Positions 52,190 to 61,849 of a stretch of 64,000 nucleotides of DNA are shown piece by piece. Source of the DNA: Streptomyces canus. Lineage in GTDB: Bacteria; Actinomycetota; Actinomycetes; Streptomycetales; Streptomycetaceae. A model generated the notes under the pieces. The model had not been told where the DNA came from, did not search any database, and saw only the letters and a list, made by a program, of their open reading frames with translations. Position 1 is the first letter of the stretch. Each line of letters begins with the position of its first letter. The stretch is from contig NZ_CP107989.1 of the NCBI RefSeq assembly GCF_041435015.1, positions 8,246,001 through 8,310,000 of the forward strand. Direction: 5' to 3'. The position numbers and the translations under genes were made by a program.

Positions 52190-54166
52190 GTGTCAGACGT
52201 CCGTGTGATCATCCAACGCGATTCCGAGCGGGAAGAACGCGTGGTGACGACGGGCACTACGGCCGCCGAGCTCTTCGCCGGCGAGCGCTCGATCATCGCC
52301 GCGCGCGTGGGAGGCGAGCTCAAGGACCTCGCGTACGTCCTGTCCGAGGGCGAGGAGGTCGAGGGCGTCGAGATCTCCTCCGAGGACGGTCTCAACATCC
52401 TGCGCCACTCCACCGCGCACGTGATGGCGCAGGCCGTGCAGGAGCTCTTCCCCGAGGCCAAGCTGGGCATCGGCCCGCCGGTCAAGGACGGCTTCTACTA
52501 CGACTTCGACGTAGAGAAGCCGTTCACGCCCGAGGATCTCAAGGCCATCGAGAAGAAGATGCAGGAGATCCAGAAGCGGGGGCAGAAGTTCTCCCGCCGG
52601 GTGGTGACCGACGAGTCCGCCCGCGAGGAACTGGCCGACGAGCCCTACAAGCTGGAGCTGATCGGCCTCAAGGGCTCCGCGTCCTCCGACGACGGCGCCG
52701 ACGTCGAGGTCGGCGCCGGTGAGCTGACGATCTACGACAACCTCGACGCCAAGACCGGCGACCTGTGCTGGAAGGACCTCTGCCGCGGTCCCCACCTGCC
52801 CTCCACCCGGAACATCCCGGCGTTCAAGCTGATGCGCAATGCTGCCGCCTACTGGCGCGGCAGCGAGAAGAACCCGATGCTCCAGCGCATCTACGGCACC
52901 GCGTGGCCGACCAAGGACGAGCTGAAGGCGCACCTCGACTTCCTCGCCGAGGCCGAGAAGCGCGACCACCGCAAGCTGGGCTCCGAGCTCGACCTGTTCT
53001 CCATCCCGGAGCAGATCGGATCCGGCCTCGCCGTGTTCCACCCCAAGGGCGGCATCATCCGCCGGGTCATGGAGGACTACTCGCGCCGCCGCCACGAGGA
53101 GGAGGGCTACGAGTTCGTCTACACCCCGCACGCGACGAAGGGGAAGCTCTTCGAGCAGTCCGGGCACCTGGACTGGTACGCCGACGGCATGTACCCGCCC
53201 ATGCAGCTCGACGAGGGCGTGGACTACTACCTCAAGCCCATGAACTGCCCGATGCACAACCTGATCTTCGACGCGCGCGGCCGCTCCTACCGCGAACTGC
53301 CGCTGCGTCTCTTCGAGTTCGGGACCGTGTACCGGTACGAGAAGTCGGGCGTCGTGCACGGCCTCACACGCGCGCGTGGCTTCACGCAGGACGACGCGCA
53401 CATCTACTGCACCCGTGAGCAGATGTCGGAGGAGCTCGACAAGACGCTCACCTTCGTCCTCGGCCTGCTGCGCGACTACGGCCTGACCGACTTCTACCTG
53501 GAGCTGTCCACCAAGGATCCGGAGAAGTTCGTCGGCTCGGACGAGGTCTGGGAAGAGGCCACGGAGACGCTGCGCCAGGTCGCCGAGAAGCAGGGGCTGC
53601 CCCTGGTCCCTGACCCGGGCGGCGCCGCCTTCTACGGCCCGAAGATCTCCGTCCAGACCAAGGACGCCATCGGCCGTACCTGGCAGATGTCGACGATCCA
53701 GCTGGACTTCAACCTGCCGGAGCGCTTCGAGCTGGAGTACACCTCGCCGGACGGCTCCAAGCAGCGCCCGGTCATGATCCACCGCGCGCTGTTCGGCTCG
53801 ATCGAGCGGTTCTTCGCCGTGCTCCTGGAGCACTACGCGGGCGCCTTCCCGGCGTGGCTGGCCCCGGTCCAGGCGGTCGGCATCCCGATCGGCGACGCGC
53901 ACGTCGAGTACCTGGAGAAGTTCGCCGCGGCCGCCAAGAAGCAGGGTCTGCGGGTCGACGTCGACTCCTCCTCGGACCGGATGCAGAAGAAGATCCGCAA
54001 CGCCCAGAAGCAGAAGGTGCCCTTCATGGTCATCGCGGGCGACGAGGACATGTCGGGCGGCTCGGTGTCCTTCCGCTACCGCGACGGCTCGCAGGAGAAC
54101 GGCATCCCGTTCGACGAGGCCATCGCGAAGATCGTCAAGGTCGTGGAGGAGCGGGCGCAGGTCTGA
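52190..54166 (+). CDS. thrS: Threonyl-tRNA synthetase
   Basis: 658 residues from GTG 52190, AGGAGAG upstream. TGS domain (1-65), editing/tRNA_SAD region ([22 protein letters not shown]), class II catalytic core with zinc ligands (MNCPMHN, later His residues), motif 2 [18 protein letters not shown], motif 3 [19 protein letters not shown] and C-terminal anticodon domain ([14 protein letters not shown]). It charges tRNA-Thr in the cytoplasm. No T-box leader is visible in the 102-bp spacer. A strong hairpin follows 17 bp after the stop. Confidence 0.97.
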   Translation: MSDVRVIIQRDSEREERVVTTGTTAAELFAGERSIIAARVGGELKDLAYVLSEGEEVEGVEISSEDGLNILRHSTAHVMAQAVQELFPEAKLGIGPPVKDGFYYDFDVEKPFTPEDLKAIEKKMQEIQKRGQKFSRRVVTDESAREELADEPYKLELIGLKGSASSDDGADVEVGAGELTIYDNLDAKTGDLCWKDLCRGPHLPSTRNIPAFKLMRNAAAYWRGSEKNPMLQRIYGTAWPTKDELKAHLDFLAEAEKRDHRKLGSELDLFSIPEQIGSGLAVFHPKGGIIRRVMEDYSRRRHEEEGYEFVYTPHATKGKLFEQSGHLDWYADGMYPPMQLDEGVDYYLKPMNCPMHNLIFDARGRSYRELPLRLFEFGTVYRYEKSGVVHGLTRARGFTQDDAHIYCTREQMSEELDKTLTFVLGLLRDYGLTDFYLELSTKDPEKFVGSDEVWEEATETLRQVAEKQGLPLVPDPGGAAFYGPKISVQTKDAIGRTWQMSTIQLDFNLPERFELEYTSPDGSKQRPVMIHRALFGSIERFFAVLLEHYAGAFPAWLAPVQAVGIPIGDAHVEYLEKFAAAAKKQGLRVDVDSSSDRMQKKIRNAQKQKVPFMVIAGDEDMSGGSVSFRYRDGSQENGIPFDEAIAKIVKVVEERAQV

Positions 54167-54183
54167 CGCCTGTTGCGCGGCGA

Positions 54184-54214
54184 GGCCCCCGGGAGGCTCA
54201 GCTTCCCGGGGGCC
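54184..54214. terminator. Bidirectional hairpin between thrS and the channel gene
   Basis: GGCCCCCGGGA (54184-54194) pairs with 54204-54214 and is followed by TTT on the plus strand. It overlaps the last codons of the convergent channel gene. Confidence 0.88.
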
Positions 54215-55001
54215 TTTCGTCGTCCTCCCGCGCGAACACCTGGAGCAGCCAGGAGGCGAAGGTCCCCGTCACCGCGCCGAGCAGGGCCAGCCCGATGGCC
54301 ATCACGCCGACCGCGATCAGGCGTCCGAGCGGCGTGACCGGGACCACGTCGCCGTAGCCGACGGTGGCGAGGGTGGCGCAGGTCCACCAGACCGAGTCCC
54401 CGAAGGTGCGGATGCTCGCACCGGGCGCGTCGTGCTCCTGCTGGTAGACGGCGAGGGCGCCGGTGAAGCCCAGCAGAAGGGCCGCCATACCGGCGTACAC
54501 GATCACGCGCGCGTGCAGGGCGAGCCGGGGCTGTCCGTGCCGGCGCTGCACGGTCTCGTACAGCTTCACGACCCTGAGCGGGCGCAGCAGCGGCAGAAAC
54601 AGCACGACGGTGTCCAGCATGTGCGTCCGTACGAAGCGCAGGCGCTGCCCGCTCAGGCGCCGGCGCACCGCGTAGTCGACGGCGAACAGCGCCCAGGCGG
54701 CCAGCATCACCGCCAGGCAGAGATCGAGCGCGGCCTTCTGGGGATGGGCCAGGACCTGGAGCGCGTATGCCGCGAGAAAGGCCAGGGAGGCGAGGGCGAG
54801 AGGGATCTCCGTGCGGGCTTCCCAGCGGGCCTGGCGGCTGTCGGGGGTGTGGGAGCTGTCGGCCCTGTGGGCGTCGGTGCCGGTCCTGTGGGCGTCGGTC
54901 GTGCGGGGCTCGCGGATGTCGGCGCCGTCCGTCTCGTGAGCCTCGGTGCCGTCGGTCCCGCCGGTGTCCGGGCTGTCGGTTCCGCGGCTTTCGTCGTCCA
55001 C
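54198..55001 (-). CDS. Voltage-gated-type potassium channel family protein
   Basis: 267 residues from GTG 55001. A Thr/Asp/Gly-rich 60-residue N-terminus, then about six helices with the selectivity filter TVGYGD at about residues 212-217 before the last helix. A Pro/Arg-rich S4-like segment (LLRPLRVVKLYETVQRR) resembles a voltage sensor with few charges. Probably a K+-selective channel in the plasma membrane. It shares its terminator with thrS. Confidence 0.85.
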   Translation of the reverse strand: MDDESRGTDSPDTGGTDGTEAHETDGADIREPRTTDAHRTGTDAHRADSSHTPDSRQARWEARTEIPLALASLAFLAAYALQVLAHPQKAALDLCLAVMLAAWALFAVDYAVRRRLSGQRLRFVRTHMLDTVVLFLPLLRPLRVVKLYETVQRRHGQPRLALHARVIVYAGMAALLLGFTGALAVYQQEHDAPGASIRTFGDSVWWTCATLATVGYGDVVPVTPLGRLIAVGVMAIGLALLGAVTGTFASWLLQVFAREDDERPPGS

Positions 55002-55080
55002 CCGTCCAGCTTGGCCCGGACCGCTTTTCCCACAACCCCGCCGACACGGCGCGAACGGGCGAAGTCATATGCTGCACTGC

Positions 55081-55629
55081 ATGACGAGTGAGCCGGAGCA
55101 GCAGTTGGGAGTGGGGACGCAGGACGCGTTCCAGCGTCTGTGGACCCCCCACCGGATGGCCTACATCCAGGGCGAGAACAAGCCGACCGGCCCGGGTGCC
55201 GACGACGGCTGCCCCTTCTGCTCGATTCCGGCCAAATCCGACGAGGACGGCCTGATCGTCCGGCGCGGCCGGCTGGTGTACGCGGTGCTCAACCTCTACC
55301 CGTACACCGGCGGCCATCTGATGGTCGTGCCCTACCGTCATGTGGCCGACTACACCGACCTCACCGAGCCGGAGACCGCTGAGCTGGCCGCGCTGACCAA
55401 GCAGGCGATGACGGCCCTGCGGACGGCCTCCGGGGCGCACGGCTTCAACATCGGCATGAACCAGGGGACGGTCGCCGGGGCCGGCATCGCCGCCCACCTC
55501 CACCAGCACATCGTCCCGCGCTGGGGCGGCGACACCAACTTCATGCCGGTCGTCGGCCACACGAAGGTGCTGCCGCAGTTGCTGGGCGACACCCGCAAGA
55601 TGCTGGCGGAGGCCTGGCCCAGCGAGTGA
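55081..55629 (+). CDS. HIT-family hydrolase
   Basis: 182 residues from ATG 55081 (a longer start at 55069 is possible). Zinc-binding CPFC near residue 45, and HIT motif HLHQHIVPRW near residue 140 with the catalytic middle His. The type resembles actinobacterial Ap4A phosphorylase-like proteins, which cleave nucleotide phosphoanhydrides. A GC hairpin at 55635-55659 follows. Confidence 0.9.
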   Translation: MTSEPEQQLGVGTQDAFQRLWTPHRMAYIQGENKPTGPGADDGCPFCSIPAKSDEDGLIVRRGRLVYAVLNLYPYTGGHLMVVPYRHVADYTDLTEPETAELAALTKQAMTALRTASGAHGFNIGMNQGTVAGAGIAAHLHQHIVPRWGGDTNFMPVVGHTKVLPQLLGDTRKMLAEAWPSE

Positions 55630-55634
55630 GGCAC

Positions 55635-55659
55635 GGGGGCCGGCGCACGCGCGGCCCCC
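55635..55659. terminator. GC hairpin between HIT and a convergent gene
   Basis: GGGGGCCG (55635-55642) pairs with CGGCCCCC (55652-55659). Confidence 0.7.
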
Positions 55660-55668
55660 GCCTCGCAC

Positions 55669-57330
55669 CTACGCGTCGTACACGTCCGCCTTTCGCGGTG
55701 ACACGTCCTGGACCTGCGTGCTCAGGAAGCCCGCCCGCGTGCCGAACTTCTCCGTGTCCACGCCGTTGTCCGACAGGACCCGGATCGCCGCGGAGTGCAC
55801 GACCCTCAGTACCGGGGTCGCGGCGCGCAGCGCGTCGTCGGCCATGAAGCGGTGCCGCCACGGCCGGTCCGCCCAGGCGTGCCGCAGACCGAAGGGCTCG
55901 GGAAGGGCGAGCGAGCCGCCGAGCCAGTTGAGCAGCGGGGGGTAGCGGGTCAGGGGCGCCCGGGCGGTGAGGCGGACCACCTCGTCCGGGTCGACCAGCG
56001 GGAGCTTGATCTTCTTGGTCTCCCAGAACCTGAGCTGCTTGGCGACTTCCTTCTCCTTGGCCGCCGGTTTCGAGGTGAACAGCCCGTGCACGGGCCCCAG
56101 GGCGTGTCCGGTGACCTCGATGCGCAGCGTCTCGTGCAGGACGGTCACCGTGATCAGCATGGTGAGGACCAGCTGCCCCTCCCAGAGCGTCCATTGGACG
56201 CCCAGGTAGTGCCGGTCGCCGCCGCCGAACTGCTGCTTGTTGCAAATGTCCTGTATGGCATGGGTCTTGACCTGGTAGGCGTCCACGTCCGTGCCCCCGG
56301 GCCGGGACACCTCCTTCGAGCCCTCCGCGATCGGGGTGACGACCCAGTGACGTACGGACGGCTTCGGGAAACCTCCGGTGTTGATGGTGTTGCGTTCCAG
56401 CATGCGCAGTTGGTCGTGGATGGAGCGGATGACGTCCCAGCTGCGGAAGGGGTGGATCTCCCGGGTAGGGTCGGCGGACACCAGGTCCTCGGCCAGCTGC
56501 CAGCTGCCCCACCGGGTGCCCATACCGAGTATCCCCTTGGGGCCGGCGTAGAAGACGGAGTTGGACTGCTGCTCGGCGCTGAGCATCGCCAGGGACTGGC
56601 GCAACTGCTCGGCCGCGGTCTCGCCGGGGTTGCTCGGCACCGCCTCGGGCACCTTGGCGCCGACGCTGCTGCCTGCCAGCAGACTGTCCCAGCGGCCCCG
56701 CAGATCCTGCGCCGTGCGCTCGCAGATCTGCTTGGCCCAGAACCAGCCGACCACGGGAAGGACCACGCACGCGCGTGCGTACCAGCCCCAGAACCCGCCG
56801 AACGGCATCTTGATCAGGAAGAGCACGGCGAGCGCGCCCATCGCGACGAGCAGCGCGGTGGCGAGCGCTCCGGCCTGCTTGTCCTCGCGCTTGGCGATGT
56901 TGGTGCGCAGCGTGAAGACCAGCAGCCAGACGAGCAGCCCCGGCAGGAAGAGCACACCGCACAGCACCATCACGGCGGTCAGCCAGTTGTCCCGGTCCCG
57001 GCGGATGTTGTTCGCCGCGAGGCAGTGCTCGACCACGACCTGCGGCTCGGCGCCGAAGGACTGGATGAGGGGCTTGCGGCCCTTGCCGAGCATGCGGGTG
57101 ATCACCGCCGTGGAGAAGGCCTCGCCCAGGTTGGGGCGGAAGATCTTCGCCCAGCTGCGGCCGCCCTTGACGGCCGACTCGTGCCACTCGTTGTTGGCCT
57201 TGAGGATCTCCTCCACCGGATTGTCCCGATAGGCCGCCGAGGCCAGGGCGAACGTCGCCGTCTGCGCCTCGTCGCCCGTGCGCGGCACCTGCGGACCGAA
57301 GAAGTCCGCGTAACCGCTGTCAACGGTCAT
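55669..57330 (-). CDS. Unknown membrane protein, 553 residues
   Basis: ATG 57330 has GGGGGCGGG before it. Residues about 115-215 hold three or four helices (VLCGVLFLPGLLVWLLVF, LATALLVAMGALAVLFLI, VLPVVGWFWAKQI). A large soluble C-terminal part of 330 residues follows, with one further hydrophobic stretch (LVLTMLITVTVL) near residue 385. The N-terminal 100 residues are soluble (SGYADFFGPQVP). No known motif. It has no close gene partner and is preceded by an unusual 21-bp tandem array. Confidence 0.7.
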   Translation of the reverse strand: MTVDSGYADFFGPQVPRTGDEAQTATFALASAAYRDNPVEEILKANNEWHESAVKGGRSWAKIFRPNLGEAFSTAVITRMLGKGRKPLIQSFGAEPQVVVEHCLAANNIRRDRDNWLTAVMVLCGVLFLPGLLVWLLVFTLRTNIAKREDKQAGALATALLVAMGALAVLFLIKMPFGGFWGWYARACVVLPVVGWFWAKQICERTAQDLRGRWDSLLAGSSVGAKVPEAVPSNPGETAAEQLRQSLAMLSAEQQSNSVFYAGPKGILGMGTRWGSWQLAEDLVSADPTREIHPFRSWDVIRSIHDQLRMLERNTINTGGFPKPSVRHWVVTPIAEGSKEVSRPGGTDVDAYQVKTHAIQDICNKQQFGGGDRHYLGVQWTLWEGQLVLTMLITVTVLHETLRIEVTGHALGPVHGLFTSKPAAKEKEVAKQLRFWETKKIKLPLVDPDEVVRLTARAPLTRYPPLLNWLGGSLALPEPFGLRHAWADRPWRHRFMADDALRAATPVLRVVHSAAIRVLSDNGVDTEKFGTRAGFLSTQVQDVSPRKADVYDA

Positions 57331-57487
57331 TCCCGCCCCCGATCGCCGCTGGTGTCACCCACTGCGGCCTTCCCGACTTCCTTGCTTCGCACACCTGTTG
57401 ATCAGGTCATCAGCGTATCTGCACGTGCTGACATTCGTCGGCGGACGGCCGAAGCCGTCCGCCGATTCGGAGGGGAGCGTTCCATAA

Positions 57488-57592
57488 ACGTCACTTGTGG
57501 GGCGCGGAACGTCATGTGTGGGGCACCGGAGGCCACTTGTGCGGCACCGACGACCGCGCGTGCGGCACGGACGGCCACTTGTCCGTGGCCCG
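57488..57592. repeat. Five degenerate 21-bp tandem repeats
   Basis: Units begin at 57488, 57509, 57530, 57551 and 57572; the shared pattern is about ACGTCACTTGTGCGGCACCGA. CACTTGTG-like cores occur in units 1, 3 and 5. They lie in the 365-bp spacer between two leftward genes, upstream of the 553-residue protein gene. 21 bp is two helical turns, so the sites would face one side of the DNA. Confidence 0.75.
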
Positions 57593-57608
57593 GTGCCAAC
57601 TCGTGCCC

Positions 57609-57690
57609 CGGCAGGCAACGTTCGCCCCGTCGCGACCCCCGGCACGCCCTCTCGGCTGCCGACCGAAAGCCGGGCAAACGTTGCCTGCCG
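57609..57690. repeat. 14-bp perfect inverted repeat around 54 bp
   Basis: CGGCAGGCAACGTT (57609-57622) and its exact complement (57677-57690). Each arm contains a near-palindrome around ACGTT (GGCAACGTTCGCC at 57615-57627; GGCAAACGTTGCC at 57673-57685). It ends six bases before the stop of the EF-G paralogue. Could be a terminator stem or paired regulator sites. Confidence 0.75.
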
Positions 57691-57695
57691 AGGGA

Positions 57696-59894
57696 CTACG
57701 AGGCGTCGCGCGCCTCCCCGCGGATCCTCTCTGCGATCTGTGGCGGCATGGGCTCGTGCCGCGCGTAGGACCGACTGAAGCGCGCGGTGCCGTGCGACAG
57801 GGACCTGAGGTCCACCGCGTACCGCCCGATCTCGATCTCCGGCACCTCGGCCTTGATCAGCGTGCGCCCGCCGTTGGTCTGCTCGGTGCCGAGCACCCGG
57901 CCGCGCCGTCCGGACAGGTCGCTCATCACGGCACCCACGTAGTCGTCGCCGACCAGGACGGACACCTCGGCGACCGGCTCCAGCAGATGGATCCTCGCGT
58001 CGGCCGCGGCCTCCCTGAGGGCCAGCGCCCCGGCCGTCTGGAACGCGGCGTCAGAGGAGTCCACGGAGTGCGCCTTGCCGTCCAGCAGCGTCACCCGTAC
58101 GTCGATGAGCTGATGGCCGGACGCGACCCCCTTGGCAGCCTGTGCCCGTACGCCCTTCTCCACGGACGGGATGAACTGTCGTGGCACCGCGCCCCCGACG
58201 ACCTTGTCCACGAACTCGATGCCCGAGCCGCCCGGCAGCGGCTCCACCTCGATCTCGCAGATGGCGAACTGCCCGTGCCCGCCGGACTGCTTCACATGGC
58301 GCCCGCGCCCGGTCGACTTGTCGGCGAACGTCTCGCGCAGGGAGACCCGGTGCGGTACGACGTCCACCTGCACGCCGTAGCGGCTGCGCAGTCGCTCCAG
58401 AGCCACGTCCGCGTGCGCCTCGCCCAGGCACCACAGGACGACCTGGTGGGTGTCCTGGTTCTGTTCGAGACGCATGGTCGGGTCCTCGGCGACCAGCCGG
58501 GAGAGGCCCTGCGAGAGCTTGTCCTCGTCCGCCTTGCTGTGCGCCTGGATGGCGAGCGGCAACAGCGGGTCGGGCATCTCCCACGGCTCCATGAGCAGCG
58601 GGTCGTCCTTGGCCGAGAGGGTGTCGCCGGTCTCCGCGCGGCTCAGCTTCGCCACGCACGCGAGGTCGCCCGCGATGCAGTGCGTGAGGGAGCGCTGCTG
58701 TTTGCCGAAGGGGGCGGACAGCGCGCCGATGCGTTCGTCGACGTCGTGGTCCTCGTGCCCGCGGTCGGCGAGCCCGTGACCGGAGACATGGACCGTCGCG
58801 TCCGGGCGCAGGGTGCCGGAGAAGACCCGCACCAAAGAGATCCGGCCGACGTACGGATCGGACGCGGTCTTCACGACCTCCGCGACCAGCGGCCCCTCGG
58901 TGTCGCACGCCTTGATCTCGCGCGGCTTGCCGTCGATCGTCGTGACGCCCGGCGTGGGGTGCTCGAACGGCGTCGGGAAACCGCCGGTGACCAGCTCGAG
59001 CAGTTCGACCGTGCCGAGCCCCTGCCGGGCACCGTCGGCCGCGGGGGCGGCGGCCAGGACCGGGTGGAACACCCCGCGCGCGACGGCCCGCTCCAGATCC
59101 TCCACGAGCGTCTTGAAGTCGATCTCCTCGCCGCCGAGGTAGCGGTCCATGAGGGTCTCGTCCTCGCTCTCCGAGATGATCCCCTCGATCAGCCGGTTGC
59201 GGGCCTCCTCGATGCCCGGCAGCAGGTCCTCGCCCGGCTCTGCCTCCTTGCGCTCCCCGGACGAGTAGTCGAACAGCTTCTGCGACAGCAGACCGGTCAG
59301 CCCGGTCACGGGCGCGTGCCCGTCGGGCCCCTGCGGGCCGTGCAGCGGCAGGTAGAGCGGGAGTACGGCGTCGGGATCGTCGCCGCCGAAGGCCTCCGCG
59401 CAGATCCGCGTCATCTCCTCGAAGTCCGCCCGGGCGGCCTCCAGGTGCGTGACGACGATCGCCCGGGGCATGCCGACGGCCGCGCACTCCTCCCACACCA
59501 TGCGTGTGGAGCCGTCCACCCCGTCCGAGGCCGAGACGACGAAAAGGGCCGCGTCCGCCGCTCGCAGACCGGCCCTGAGCTCCCCGACGAAGTCGGCGTA
59601 TCCGGGGGTGTCCAGAAGATTGATCTTGTACCCGTCCCATTCGACGGGCACCAGGGAGAGCTGCACCGAGCGTTGCTGCCGGTGCTCGATCTCGTCGTAG
59701 TCGGAGACGGTGCCGCCGTCCTCCACGCGGCCCGCCCGGTTCACCGCCCCCGCTGTCAGCGCGAGAGCTTCCACCAATGTCGTCTTGCCCGAACCGGAGT
59801 GGCCGACCAGCACCACATTCCGTACGGACGCGGGGTGGTCGGCCGCTGCTGCCCTGCCGGCGGCTCCGGGGTGTGCGTTCGCCTTGTCGCCCAT
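57696..59894 (-). CDS. Elongation factor G-like GTPase (EF-G2 type)
   Basis: 732 residues from ATG 59894, chosen for GGGAGG seven bases before. P-loop GHSGSGKTT at 31-39 and DTPGYADF match translational GTPases, but the guanine-specificity motif NKxD is replaced by THLEAARADF. Domains II-V follow the EF-G order (VRVFSGTLRPDATV, QAHSKADEDKLSQGL, CLGEAHADVALERL, SGGHGQFAICEIEVEP). It is a paralogue, not the main EF-G, since rpsL/rpsG/tuf are not adjacent. Such actinobacterial paralogues may help ribosome recycling or stress. Confidence 0.87.
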   Translation of the reverse strand: MGDKANAHPGAAGRAAAADHPASVRNVVLVGHSGSGKTTLVEALALTAGAVNRAGRVEDGGTVSDYDEIEHRQQRSVQLSLVPVEWDGYKINLLDTPGYADFVGELRAGLRAADAALFVVSASDGVDGSTRMVWEECAAVGMPRAIVVTHLEAARADFEEMTRICAEAFGGDDPDAVLPLYLPLHGPQGPDGHAPVTGLTGLLSQKLFDYSSGERKEAEPGEDLLPGIEEARNRLIEGIISESEDETLMDRYLGGEEIDFKTLVEDLERAVARGVFHPVLAAAPAADGARQGLGTVELLELVTGGFPTPFEHPTPGVTTIDGKPREIKACDTEGPLVAEVVKTASDPYVGRISLVRVFSGTLRPDATVHVSGHGLADRGHEDHDVDERIGALSAPFGKQQRSLTHCIAGDLACVAKLSRAETGDTLSAKDDPLLMEPWEMPDPLLPLAIQAHSKADEDKLSQGLSRLVAEDPTMRLEQNQDTHQVVLWCLGEAHADVALERLRSRYGVQVDVVPHRVSLRETFADKSTGRGRHVKQSGGHGQFAICEIEVEPLPGGSGIEFVDKVVGGAVPRQFIPSVEKGVRAQAAKGVASGHQLIDVRVTLLDGKAHSVDSSDAAFQTAGALALREAAADARIHLLEPVAEVSVLVGDDYVGAVMSDLSGRRGRVLGTEQTNGGRTLIKAEVPEIEIGRYAVDLRSLSHGTARFSRSYARHEPMPPQIAERIRGEARDAS

Positions 59895-60167
59895 GGCCTT
59901 GCCTCCCGTGCACGGTGAGGTCTCTGTGGGCGCGGACATGCGGACCCGCGTGCGGTGCGGCTCCGGTGACGCCCGCGGTCCTTCGAGCTTTCCACTCCCG
60001 TCACGGTGCGTCCATACGACGGACGCGATCGCCCGGTGGCCCGGATGGCGCGGGCCCGTGACACGGGCTCCGGGTGCCCGGCCGTCGCCCACGCGCGCGC
60101 GTGGCTACGATGGGCCAGCCGGTGGCCAGCAGGGGCCGAGCCGGCCACACCGACCGTCGGGAAGGCC

Positions 60168-60935
60168 ATGCTGAACAAGTACGCGCGTGCATTCTTCACG
60201 CGTGTTCTCACGCCGTTCGCCACATTTCTGATCAGAAGGGGCGTCAGCCCCGACACGGTCACGCTCCTCGGTACCGCCGGAGTGGTCGCGGGCGCGCTGG
60301 TCTTCTACCCCATGGGTGAGTTCTTCTGGGGCACGGTCGTGATCACGCTCTTCGTGTTCTCCGACCTCGTCGACGGCAACATGGCCCGCCAGCTCGGCCG
60401 CTCCAGCCGTTGGGGCGCCTTCCTCGACTCCACCCTCGACCGCGTCGCCGACGGCGCGATCTTCGGCGGCTTCGCCCTCTGGTACGCCGGGGGCGGCGAC
60501 GACATCGCGCTCTGCGCGGTCTCCATCTTCTGCCTGGCCAGCGGCCAGGTGGTGTCGTACACGAAGGCCCGTGGCGAGTCGATCGGGCTGCCGGTCGCCG
60601 TCAACGGCCTCGTCGAGCGCGCCGAGCGCCTGGTGATCTCGCTGGTCGCGGCCGGATTGGCGGGCCTGCACAAGTTCGGTGTGCCGGGTATCCAGTACCT
60701 GCTGCCGATCGCGCTGTGGATCGTCGCCGTCGGCAGCCTGGTCACGCTGATCCAGCGGGTCGTCACGGTCCGCCGGGAGTCGGCGGAGGCCGAGGCCGAG
60801 GCCGACGCCGCTGAGCCGGGTGCCGTCGCGTCGGGAGCGGCGGAGTCGGACACCGCCGAATCGGCGCCTCCCGAGTCGGCCGCCGTCGAGGAGAAGCAGA
60901 AGTCGCAGGAACAGGGGAGCGAGGCCGCGAAGTGA
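60168..60935 (+). CDS. pgsA: Phosphatidylinositol phosphate synthase (CDP-alcohol transferase)
   Basis: 255 residues from ATG 60168, GGGAAGG upstream. The CDP-alcohol motif D-G-x2-A-R-x8-G-x3-D-x3-D is in DLVDGNMARQLGRS and RWGAFLDSTLD. About six membrane helices, with a charged, Glu/Ala-rich C-terminal tail of roughly 50 residues. In actinobacteria it joins inositol phosphate to CDP-diacylglycerol, the first step of PIM lipids. It overlaps the next gene by 4 bases. Confidence 0.9.
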   Translation: MLNKYARAFFTRVLTPFATFLIRRGVSPDTVTLLGTAGVVAGALVFYPMGEFFWGTVVITLFVFSDLVDGNMARQLGRSSRWGAFLDSTLDRVADGAIFGGFALWYAGGGDDIALCAVSIFCLASGQVVSYTKARGESIGLPVAVNGLVERAERLVISLVAAGLAGLHKFGVPGIQYLLPIALWIVAVGSLVTLIQRVVTVRRESAEAEAEADAAEPGAVASGAAESDTAESAPPESAAVEEKQKSQEQGSEAAK

Positions 60936-61849
60936 GCGCCCAGGAGCGGCTGACGGACTCGCTGTACGGCCTGGGCTGGGGCGTGGTCAAGAAGCTCCCC
61001 GAGCCGGTCGCCGTGCGCCTCGGCCGGAGCATCGCCGACCTGGCCTGGAAACAGCGCGGCAAGGGCGTGCTCCGACTGGAGAGCAACTACGCGCGCGTGG
61101 TGCCCGACGCGAGCCCCGAGCGCCTCGCCGAGCTCTCGCGCGCGGGCATGCGCTCGTATCTGCGCTACTGGATGGAATCCTTCCGGCTGCCCGCCTGGAG
61201 CAAGGAGCGCATAAAGGGCGGCTTCGACCCGAAGGACCTCCACTATCTGACCGAGGGGCTCGCGGCCGGCAAGGGCGTCATCCTCGCGCTGCCGCACATG
61301 GCCAACTGGGACCTCGCCGGCGCCTGGGTCACCACCAAGCTGGAGACACCGTTCACGACGGTCGCCGAGCGGCTCAAGCCGGAGACGCTGTACGACCGTT
61401 TCGTCGCCTACCGCGAGGGCCTGGGGATGGAGGTGCTCCCGCACAGCGGCGGCACCGCCTTCGGCACGCTGGCCCGGCGGCTGCGTGACGGCGGTCTGGT
61501 CTGTCTGGTCGCCGAGCGCGACCTGTCGTCGTCCGGGGTCGAGGTGCGGTTCTTCGGCGAGGCGACCCGTATCCCCGCGGGCCCGGCCCTGCTCGCCCAG
61601 CAGACAGGCGCGCTGCTGCTGCCGGTGACACTCTGGTACGACGACTCGCCGGTCATGCAGGGAAGGGTGCATCCGCCGGTCGAGGTGCCCGAGACAGGTA
61701 CGCGGGCCGAAAAGACGTCTGTCATGGCACAGGCGCTGGCCGATGCCTTCGCCACAGGGATCGCCGACCACCCGGAGGACTGGCACATGCTGCAGCGCTT
61801 GTGGCTGAAGGATCTCGAGCCGCGTCCGTCGGACGGGGCCCGCCCGTGA
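60932..61849 (+). CDS. patA: Phosphatidylinositol mannoside acyltransferase
   Basis: 305 residues from GTG 60932. LpxL/HtrB fold: LALPHMANWDLAGAW (His-x4-Asp), PFTTVAERLKP, VAERDLSSSGVEVRFFGE and PAGPALLAQQTGALLLPVTL. In mycobacteria PatA adds an acyl chain to the mannose of PIM1. Position between pgsA and pimA fits exactly. A membrane-associated enzyme at the inner face. Confidence 0.88.
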   Translation: MSAQERLTDSLYGLGWGVVKKLPEPVAVRLGRSIADLAWKQRGKGVLRLESNYARVVPDASPERLAELSRAGMRSYLRYWMESFRLPAWSKERIKGGFDPKDLHYLTEGLAAGKGVILALPHMANWDLAGAWVTTKLETPFTTVAERLKPETLYDRFVAYREGLGMEVLPHSGGTAFGTLARRLRDGGLVCLVAERDLSSSGVEVRFFGEATRIPAGPALLAQQTGALLLPVTLWYDDSPVMQGRVHPPVEVPETGTRAEKTSVMAQALADAFATGIADHPEDWHMLQRLWLKDLEPRPSDGARP

